From Paulinella micropora (taxonomy: Eukaryota; Cercozoa; Imbricatea; Euglyphida): a stretch of DNA of 45,432 bases. Shown one piece after another: positions 20,360 through 28,296 of this stretch. A program made the translations under genes and the position numbers. The notes below the pieces were generated by a model. The model saw only the letters and a list, made by a program, of their open reading frames with translations. It was not told the DNA's origin and made no database searches. The DNA is taken from NCBI GenBank assembly GCA_009731375.1, contig BJOX01000104.1:31951-77382 (forward strand), read 5' to 3'. Position 1 is the first letter of the stretch; each line of letters begins with the position of its first letter.

Positions 20360-20569
20360 GGCCAGTATTGTAGTAGAGTGTGCAAAGTGCCTACATTAAC
20401 ACACACACAGTATTGTAATAGAGTGTGCAAACTGCCACAACAGGTGCCTACATTAACACACACACAGTATTGTAGTAGAGTGTGCAAACTGCCACAACAG
20501 GTGCCTACATTAACACACACACAGTATTGTAGTAGAGTGTGCAAACTGCCACAACAGGTACCTACATTA

Positions 20570-20602
<33 letters not shown>

Positions 20603-20615
20603 ATATACAATATAT
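20360..20615 (+). repeat. Approximately 58-bp minisatellite and (CA)n/(TA)n
   Basis: Four tandem units containing CAGTATTGTAGTAGAGTGTG and ACTGCCACAACAGGTGCC, each ending in TACATTAACACACACAC, then (CA)n and (TA)n up to the gap. The first unit lacks the CTGCCACAACAGG part. Units differ by one or two bases. Confidence 0.85.
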
Positions 20616-20850
20616 NNNNNNNNNNNNNNNNNNNNNNNNNNNNNNNNNNNNNNNNNNNNNNNNNNNNNNNNNNNNNNNNNNNNNNNNNNNNNNNNNNNNN
20701 NNNNNNNNNNNNNNNNNNNNNNNNNNNNNNNNNNNNNNNNNNNNNNNNNNNNNNNNNNNNNNNNNNNNNNNNNNNNNNNNNNNNNNNNNNNNNNNNNNNN
20801 NNNNNNNNNNNNNNNNNNNNNNNNNNNNNNNNNNNNNNNNNNNNNNNNNN

Positions 20851-22687
20851 GCGAAAACGGTATATCAACCGAACAAGGGACACCTGATGGAGTTCGACCT
20901 GTCGGCGGACATCTTTGATGTTATTCATATTGACCATGTGGGACCCTTACCAGAATCAGTGGATGGATTCAAGTATGTTTTGACGGTTATAGACAGGGCG
21001 TCTAACTACGTCATTACTGTTCCAGTCAAAGATGAGACCAAAGAGTCTACGATCAAGGCGCTCATTGACCATATATTTTCCAGGATAGGAGTACCCAGGA
21101 AAATTACATCAGATTGCCACAAAACATTCATCAATTGGCTCTCTGAGGAACTCTGCAAGTACTATGGATTCAAGTGGAAGTACGTGACTGCTTACAATCC
21201 TAGGGCTAATGGGAAGATTGAAAGAGTGCATAGAACACTCAAGGCCGCGGTCAAGACGTATTGCATGCAGAAGCAGACAGTTTGGCCGGAAGTCATACGA
21301 TCTTTCACGTTTTCAATGAACAACTTGCCATCGTCATCGTTGGGAGGCCCGGAGAAGCTTAGCCCAATCAGTTAGTTCATGGGAGAGTGTTAAACACACC
21401 GATGGCGAACTTGAGACCGGGGGATAAGTGGGAGCCACATGAGCTCATGGGAGTTCGATTGAGGGCTATTGCTGAGGCTAAGGAGTACGTGACAAGAGCT
21501 AGGGAACAGGCTAGTAAGAAGCAAGACGAGCAACAGGAGAATAAGTTCAAGCATGCCGAGTTCCAGATTGGGGACACAGTCTTACTGTATGTACCTAACA
21601 TCCCAGTGGGAATCAGGGACAAGGTTTATTGTAAATGGCAAGGACCATATCAGATCAAGCAACGCACGGGAGCCTATGACTGTAAGATAGTACCTCTTGG
21701 AAAAGGGAGGGAACAGATCGTTCATGTCAGAAGGTTGGTGAAATTTGCATCTTATCTGTTGGATTTTGAGTCGGAAGCAGAAGCTTTTGGCAGGATAAAG
21801 GATGGATTCAAGAACCCACCAAAGGTGGATGAGAAAGAGGCAGAAGAGAACACCAATGTTCAAATTGGAGATGAGGAGATTGCGGAAGAGCATAAGAGGG
21901 AACAAAGCAGACAAGCTGTTCAAAGAGCAGGACTTTTCAAGACAGAGGATTCGGAGATCAAATCTGGATCACTTCCGATGGATACAGAAGAGGAGCCAAG
22001 CTTGAAGCCAACGGAGGCAGAGGAAATCAAAGGAGATACATTAGATCATAAGTATTCAAAACTTGAACCAATCGGAAAGTTATGGTTCATGGTCAAGACA
22101 CTGGAGGGATCAAGTGGAGACAAGGATCCTTTTACCTTATGAAACCTAATCAGAAATCCGTCGGAGATGATACGTTGAAAGACCTGTATCTGTTAAAGGT
22201 TGTTGGAAAGTTACTATCAAAAGAGGAAAGAAGATTGGGGATTACACCCGTCATGCAATTCTGGAGGAGTGAGGAGGCTGTGGAAAAGCCGAAGGAAAGA
22301 ACCTACCTACCGGTTTATGTGGATTCAAAGGGAAAAGAAATCTGGGACGGGACGATCAAAGAGGACGATCAAAGAGGATGATGGACTATTCAAGAGAGCC
22401 CAAGGATGGTACTCAATGCTCCTTTCGGTCTGACCCCGGATATGCAGATTCCAGAATGGATATGGCATATTCTGTTGGATTTCGATTTTCCTTTTAAATA
22501 TGTTGGAGCCCCACCTTACGACAAGGTTACTAGAGGAAAGAAATGTAGGAAACCGAAGCCTGAAAAAGAGGCTAATACCGGAAGGAGACCAGGAAGACCC
22601 AAGAAGGCTAATGTTGGAAAGCATCCGAGGGATAAGACTGAAAAGTCAAGTTCCAGAAGAACCCGAAAACGCGGTCGTGTTATTTAG
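20851..22687 (+). pseudogene. Ty3/gypsy integrase and C-terminal tail, frame-broken (copy A)
   Basis: The integrase catalytic core is open from the gap to a TAG at 21375. It keeps the DDE triad: HIDHVGPLPES, ITSDCHKTF and NGKIERVHRTL. A frame change at about 21365-21375 separates it from the C-terminal integrase part (21387-22142), which has the GPY-type motif KWQGPYQIKQRTG. A further frame change near 22130 and a 13-bp tandem duplication (GACGATCAAAGAG, about 22350) break the rest. The last ORF (22406-22687) ends in a basic tail with an AT-hook-like RRPGRPKK. Every break is shared with copy B. In life it would insert retroelement cDNA; as it stands it is not expected to work. Confidence 0.82.
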
Positions 22688-23034
22688 CTATGCATTTTTC
22701 TAAGTAGAAATACCTAAGAAAAATAGCATAAGCTTGTTCAAGGGAGTAATTCTTTTACGGAAACTGTAATGTTATTTCTGTTCTTTGTCACATTGATGAT
22801 ATGCAGGATTAGGTATCCTTTTGCGGGGACAAGTCGTCTCAAGTATACAGTTTCAGTGGATGCTAATTTTATTTGCCCGATAGAGGGAACTCGATTATAC
22901 TTTGCTCATGCATTTATTATCGGGGGGGCTGCGGATTTGGTTTTAGACTGATGTTCTGGCATAAGTGAAATAAGTAGTCGTGATGGGTCGTTTTAATTTT
23001 TACTAATCCTCTTTTCTCACAAGTCGGATTGTTC

Positions 23035-23047
23035 GGAGAGGGGGGAT
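23035..23047 (+). promoter_or_regulatory. Polypurine tract of the Ty3 element (copy A)
   Basis: Purine run GGAGAGGGGGGA directly before TGTTACCGTCCC, the expected position for plus-strand priming next to a 3' LTR beginning with TG. It lies about 350 bp downstream of the AT-hook ORF stop. Confidence 0.6.
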
Positions 23048-23390
23048 TGTTACCGTCCCATCATAACGACTATATTTTTAGACCTGAACACTTTGAAATG
23101 CCACTATTTAAGGAAACTCATCCGGTTTATCGTTGTTAGTTCTCTGTTTTACTCCGCCCCTTTTTACACGGAAAGTACAGGGAAGAACAGAGGACGTTCT
23201 CATTAAATGCTATATCGTCACACGAGTCTCTTTGGGCCTAGGTGGGCAGATGTCCCAATCAGATACGTTTTCCCTTCTGCTGCTCTCGGGAGCTATTTGA
23301 CAATCGTATATCATCTAATTAGATTATTTTTACGCAATCACTCAGGCTGTTTTAATATAATCATAGTACTTGCCACTCGTAGAGCTGAGT
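23048..23390 (+). repeat. Start of Ty3 3' LTR (copy A), right end unresolved
   Basis: Begins TGTTACCG directly after the PPT. The 3' boundary is not clear because the sequence runs into the 0.39-kb direct repeat and the copia insertion. No matching 5' LTR is present in the window. Confidence 0.45.
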
Positions 23391-24068
23391 TGTGAGTTTG
23401 TATGCAACTCTTCAAGTAGGCAGATACAACGAACTCTTATTAAGAACACTACGGCTGCATTGAGTCCTGACTCTGTGAGAGCAGATGAAATATTAATACA
23501 AGTAAATAGTAGAGAGGTCACTTCGTTTATTTACGTAATTTCGAACTCTTTGCCTGCTTGGAAGCAACTTAAGATCGAGAGTGAGTCGTAGATTGTGAGG
23601 TCCGAGGCTCCAGTTCTCAAATGGATAGTGTCTTTTTGTTTCTATTAATAGTTCAACTGACAGTCATAAAATGGATAGTGTCGGGTTGGTGAACTAGAAA
23701 ACCAAACTGATTCAAGTTTGGGAGGCCCAGGCGAAAATGACTGGCTGGGAACTTCGGCGGCACGTAGCCTTAAAAAGACTGTGAGTTTGTATATAACTCT
23801 TCAAGTAGGCAGATACAACGAACTCTTATTAAGAACACTATGGCTGCTTTGAGTCCTGACTCTATGAGAGCAGGCGAAATACCAGTAGTAAATAGTAGAG
23901 AGGTCACTTCGTTTGTTTACGTAATTTCGAACTCATTGCATGCTTAAGTGCAACGTACGATCAAGTGTAGAACGTAGATAGTGAGGTCTCCAGTTCTCAA
24001 ACGGATAGTGTCTTTCTGTTTCGAGACGGTTAACAGTCATACACGGGTAGTGTCGGGTTGGTAATAAC
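23391..24068 (+). repeat. 0.39-kb direct repeat, second unit interrupted by copia
   Basis: Unit 1 (23391-23779) and unit 2 (23780-24063) share GTGAGTTTGTAT, TTCAAGTAGGCAGATACAAC and ATAGTGTC..GGGTTGGT blocks at roughly 85-90 percent by eye. Unit 2 stops at GGGTTGGT where the copia LTR begins. Its missing end (AAAACCAAA..GGGAGGCC..GGCACGTAGCC) reappears on the far side of the copia element at 31971-32060. Confidence 0.75.
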
Positions 24069-24373
24069 CAACGGAATCTATCTCTCAAACGCAGAGTTTA
24101 GGAAAGCTACCCCGCTAAGGGTAAAGAAAAACCGAAGAAAAGACTTTTAATAACTTTGGGTCACACAAAATGTTATGACCTTAACAGAATGGTAATACTC
24201 ATTTGATTCTAGGCATTCCAGACTATGATTCGCGAATACTCTAGAAAGTGTCCTTGTCAGTAATAAAGGTATTAATAACTGTCCGGCCTATGAACCTGCC
24301 TATGACTAAGACTATCCAAATTACCGGTAAATTGACTAGGTGGAGTAACTGTTATTAATAGTACATTACAACG
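24069..24373 (-). repeat. Copia 3' LTR (copy A)
   Basis: 305 bp, CAACGGAATC..CATTACAACG on the plus strand. It is bounded inside by the purine-rich PPT and outside by ATAAC. It matches the 5' LTR except for a 367-bp segment missing here. Confidence 0.8.
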
Positions 24374-24382
24374 CTCCCCCTT
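24374..24382 (-). promoter_or_regulatory. Copia polypurine tract (copy A)
   Basis: On the minus strand AAGGGGGAG directly abuts the 3' LTR, the expected plus-strand primer site. Confidence 0.65.
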
Positions 24383-24511
24383 AGTCGCAAGTCATAGGCT
24401 ATATTAGTGGCCAGTGTGTAATAAAAAAATAGTGGTGAGGATCAGTTATGGGTAACCCGAAGGTCATCAACTCCCAATTTCATCACATCCTCTATGTATG
24501 TATATATGTAG

Positions 24512-24793
24512 TCACGCATGCAGTAACATGTATGAAGTATGTATGTGTTCAAAAATTTGCAAGCGCTTCCCGTAGAGGGTATCAAAATCGAAAAATTTTA
24601 GATTTCCTATTCTAGGACAGAAAGAAGGATAGAAAAAATTTAAATTGGGATAGCCTCGCCGCCGGCCTCGCGCGGCAGTCGGCGATCCAATCTCGACTCG
24701 ACTGCTCTGGACCCCTGTGCAAAACAAAGCTGCTGCAACAAGCAACAAACTGCACAAAACACTCAACGCAAACATAAGTGAGTGGACATGCAA
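24512..24793 (-). CDS. Small ORF with hydrophobic N-terminus, 3' of copia pol (copy A)
   Basis: 93 codons starting just past the natural end of the pol reading frame and lying before the PPT. It has a hydrophobic stretch near residues 6-27 (LMFALSVLCSLLLVAAALF) resembling a signal peptide or membrane anchor, then a basic RGRRRG segment and an aromatic-rich tail. It is identical in copy B. Some copia elements carry an extra 3' ORF (env-like in the SIRE group), but no family is recognised here and it could be chance. Confidence 0.35.
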   Translation of the reverse strand: MHVHSLMFALSVLCSLLLVAAALFCTGVQSSRVEIGSPTAARGRRRGYPNLNFFYPSFCPRIGNLKFFDFDTLYGKRLQIFEHIHTSYMLLHA

Positions 24794-25047
24794 ATCCCGA
24801 AATTAATCGATCTTTAACGTAAATTTGTTAAGTAAATACTCGAATTGTTCTTTCTGTAAATATTTTGTCATTACATCACCTATCTGCTTCTTCGTACCTA
24901 CTTTTACAAACTTAATCTCACCGTCTCTCTGTAGGTGGTGCATAAAGTGTAATTCTAAAGGTAAGTTTTAGTTCTATTACCTGACATACCCCTCTCTGCC
25001 GCTAAGATTGTTTGAGAGTTATCCTCAAATAATTCTATCGGGCTCTT

Positions 25048-28000
25048 TTAGGCTATGTTTAGTTCTTGTGTGATGTGTTTTAGTGCAAGTCCCTCTCTAA
25101 TGCACTCAGTTGCTGCAAATATTTCAGCATCATTGGAACTCAGGGCGATGCGACTCTGTCGCTTTGATAACCATGCAACTGGATCGCTGCCCCATAGGAT
25201 CACGAATCCAGTGCGGGACTTCCCTGTTTTCTTACAGACTTTGTGAGCCGCGTCGGGCCACATGGAAAGTTTTGGATAGGTTTTCCCTTCCTGCTCTGAC
25301 TTAGGCTCATGGTAAGCTAAACCTCGATAAGAGTTAACTAAATAACGAAAGATTCTGCCTAACATCGCATAAGTTATTCCCTTATCGATAGTTTGCATGA
25401 CACTTGCCGAATTTAGTGCTTGTTCTATATCGGGTCTTGTCATCTTTGCGAGAAATAGCAAACGACCAACTAGACTAGGAATTGAAAATTTTCGCAAGCT
25501 AGCTGATTCCGACATCGGTTCCGTGAAATGTTCTTGCGCTGGAGTACTAACGGGTTTAGCAGAATCGTAGCCTACCTCTTTTAGTATCTGCTGCTGATAT
25601 TTTCGCTGATGCAAAATTATTTTCCCGTTCGATTGCTCTATCTCTATTCCTTTGAATTCACGGGCAATACCGAGTCTTTTGAGCGGGAAATGTTTTTCTA
25701 ATGCGGACGCAAAACGCTCATATGCTTGTTTGTTTGGTGCGGTGAACAACAAGTCATCAACATGAAATATCCCTACTATCGCCTCTCTCAAAGCTTTATC
25801 ATTTTCTACAAACATACATAAGTCTGAATCTAGCAACCTAAAACCTAGCTCCTCTAACTTGGGTGCTAATATCTCATACCATCTTCTTCCTGCCTGTGGT
25901 GCACCATATAAAGCACCATCTATACGCCATATCATCCCCTCATGCCCTTCTCTGTCTACACTCTCTGGCGCATATGCATAAACAGGGTCATTCATACGAG
26001 CATTTAGGTATGCATTTTTAAAATCTATGCCGTATAGTTTGTGTTTGTGCCAGGCAGCTAGTTTGGCGAGAAATAAAAGTGAATGGTGCGCGGCGCAAGG
26101 AACAAAGAGCTGATCTGGGTTATAGCTAACACCGGGTTCTAACATATCTCCCCGTAAAGCTAAACGAGACTTTATGAACTTTTTCCCGTTCTCATCTAAC
26201 TTTACTTTGTGAACCCATGTCAATCTAACTATCTTACTAACTCCTGCCTTGCTTGCCTCCTTATGGGGTACCCATGTGTATGTGTTAAAGGATTGAAGAG
26301 CTTTTAGCTCTGTTTTCATACCCTCTAAAACATCTTTAGCTGTCAAACCTTCCTCTATGACATCTTTGGGTACTCTGATATCTACATACAAATAAAAATC
26401 ACGAATCTCATCTGCCACCATACGGTCATCGCATAAAAACATATTAGCGGGACTTTGTAACGGGTATTCGGGATCTTTCACGGAGTATTTGAGGATTTCC
26501 GAATTCAACATCCGTTCTTCTTCGTCCTCAAACTTAACTATGTGGGTGGGCTGAGGTCTGTCTCTTACTACGAGTCTATCTCTGGGGTCACTCACTCTGC
26601 TGACTACCCCTACTCGTACTATGCTCTCCCATCCCTCACCGTACTTTTTCTTCGCCCATCCATCTCCCCATGCACGCGCGGGCACTCTTACTACCTTACC
26701 TATTAGCTCTTGAGCCTCTCTCTTTTCTCTCTTGGGCTCATTGCTAGGGGTAAATCTCTCTACTGCCTTGCGCTGCCTTTTACCGGGGATTATGTTACTC
26801 TCCGTTACTCTCTGACTCTGCTCCCACGTTAATCCCTTAGATGGTGGTGATTTTTCTTCGTATGCTCTTCTTTCATGTATTTTTAGTGGATCTGTTGGAT
26901 CTTGTTCATTTGTATGCTCTTGTGGCTTGATCTTGTGCTCTGGGGGTAATTGTTGTGGATAATGTGGCTCTGGACTTGTGTGTAGGCGTGTATGTTTGTG
27001 ATCCAATGTATTCTTCTCCACATGCTCATTTTCATGCTCATTCTCATTCGCATCGATATCAACATTCTCTGTCTCCCCCTCAACTTCATCAAAGTGTGTT
27101 GTTGGGTGGTCGTTGTTGACGTTGTGCGGTGACTTAGGTGATTGAGGTGGTGATTGGGGTGGTGATTGGGGTGGTGACGCTTGTGGAGATGTGTGTGGTT
27201 GCTCGCTCTCATTCTCATTCTCCCCCTCAGAGTCATCATTATCCCACGACACTAGTTTAGGAGGATGAGCTTGTTTACCGATTTTGTGAATATTAAATCT
27301 CACATCTCTCACTCCGGAAATTATCTTCTTACCATCCCATACGCGGTATAGTTCCCGAAATAGATCATATCCTACTAGCATCACCTTTTTCCCTCTGTAC
27401 TCTCCCTTCCGCACTTTAGTCTTAGGTATATGTAACACACCCATACATCCTATTGGTTTTAAATGAAAGAGTGTTGGTTTTCTACCTAACAGCTGCTCAT
27501 AAGGCGAAATTCCTTTGCGTTCCCCGTGAATTGCCGGTAGTATGTTGTGAATGGTTGTTGCTGCGTGTTCTAATTCTGCCCAGAATTGCGGCGGTAATTT
27601 AGCGTGATATCTCATTGCTCGTGCAGGCCCCGCCGTAATATCATTCACTTTTTCCGCAATAGGATTCCCGTCTTTATCGTTTGTCGCGGAGGTTTTCCAA
27701 ATAAAGCGAATATTTTTCCACCACTTAATGACTTCCTCCGGAATATGGAATTCTTGATCTGCGCGAATTTCCTTTACTTTGTTTCCTGTCTGTCTCTCAT
27801 AAAAGGCTACAGCTTGTTTTAAGCAATCTACAAACTCATTCTTATGGGCTAAATAAAAGTCAAGAATGAACAGTGAGTAGTCGTCGGTGACCGAAAATTT
27901 ATACCGTTTACCACCTATTGATCTAGTTGCCCACGGTCCTGATGTGTCTATGTGTAGAATTATACCTGGCTTTTGGGCTCTTTCTATTGTATTAACTGCA

Positions 28001-28296
28001 AAACGTGGCAAACGTTTAGACTTTCCTATCATGCAAGATTCGCAAAATCTCACATCGCTCTCGTCACCAACTAACTTAATGTTCAAAATTTTTGCCAATA
28101 GGCGCATCTTTGTTAACCCATAATGCCCACAGGCATAGTGAAAAAGCTTGATTCCTATCTTTCTAGGTTTGTCTGACTTTCTGGGGTAAGCTTCATATAA
28201 TACTATATCTACGTGTAATTCTTTCTCTCTCTTATTTACTTCATGCTTACTTGTCTCGTTTTTGTTCTCATTTGTGGGGCTTCCCTCCCCTTCTAC
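25048..28296 (-). CDS. pol: Copia Pol: integrase, reverse transcriptase, partial RNase H (copy A)
   Basis: Open for 1,082 codons in the -1 frame relative to gag-protease, with no start codon at the junction. The first ATG (28107) lies inside the integrase zinc domain, so expression by frameshift is likely. Visible domains: integrase HHCC finger (FHYACGHYGLTK..FCESCMIGK), integrase DDE core (LHIDTSGP, IRADQEF, NPIAEKVN), RT (ALYGAPQAGRRWY and FHVDDLLF, matching the copia YVDD box) and RNase H (WPDAAHK..TGFVI, LSSNDAEIFA). A TAA at 25048 cuts RNase H. Past it the same frame continues recognisably (SPIELFEDNSQTIL), then a one-base shift leads to the usual C-terminal end (FMHHLQRDGEIKFVKV) near 24800. 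Both lesions recur in copy B. Confidence 0.88.
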   Translation of the reverse strand, partial: VEGEGSPTNENKNETSKHEVNKREKELHVDIVLYEAYPRKSDKPRKIGIKLFHYACGHYGLTKMRLLAKILNIKLVGDESDVRFCESCMIGKSKRLPRFAVNTIERAQKPGIILHIDTSGPWATRSIGGKRYKFSVTDDYSLFILDFYLAHKNEFVDCLKQAVAFYERQTGNKVKEIRADQEFHIPEEVIKWWKNIRFIWKTSATNDKDGNPIAEKVNDITAGPARAMRYHAKLPPQFWAELEHAATTIHNILPAIHGERKGISPYEQLLGRKPTLFHLKPIGCMGVLHIPKTKVRKGEYRGKKVMLVGYDLFRELYRVWDGKKIISGVRDVRFNIHKIGKQAHPPKLVSWDNDDSEGENENESEQPHTSPQASPPQSPPQSPPQSPKSPHNVNNDHPTTHFDEVEGETENVDIDANENEHENEHVEKNTLDHKHTRLHTSPEPHYPQQLPPEHKIKPQEHTNEQDPTDPLKIHERRAYEEKSPPSKGLTWEQSQRVTESNIIPGKRQRKAVERFTPSNEPKREKREAQELIGKVVRVPARAWGDGWAKKKYGEGWESIVRVGVVSRVSDPRDRLVVRDRPQPTHIVKFEDEEERMLNSEILKYSVKDPEYPLQSPANMFLCDDRMVADEIRDFYLYVDIRVPKDVIEEGLTAKDVLEGMKTELKALQSFNTYTWVPHKEASKAGVSKIVRLTWVHKVKLDENGKKFIKSRLALRGDMLEPGVSYNPDQLFVPCAAHHSLLFLAKLAAWHKHKLYGIDFKNAYLNARMNDPVYAYAPESVDREGHEGMIWRIDGALYGAPQAGRRWYEILAPKLEELGFRLLDSDLCMFVENDKALREAIVGIFHVDDLLFTAPNKQAYERFASALEKHFPLKRLGIAREFKGIEIEQSNGKIILHQRKYQQQILKEVGYDSAKPVSTPAQEHFTEPMSESASLRKFSIPSLVGRLLFLAKMTRPDIEQALNSASVMQTIDKGITYAMLGRIFRYLVNSYRGLAYHEPKSEQEGKTYPKLSMWPDAAHKVCKKTGKSRTGFVILWGSDPVAWLSKRQSRIALSSNDAEIFAATECIREGLALKHITQELNIA

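Noticed and set aside
20360-20580. Regular direct repeats considered as a CRISPR-like array
   Set aside because: Eukaryotic context, contiguous 58-bp minisatellite units without unique spacers, no cas genes.
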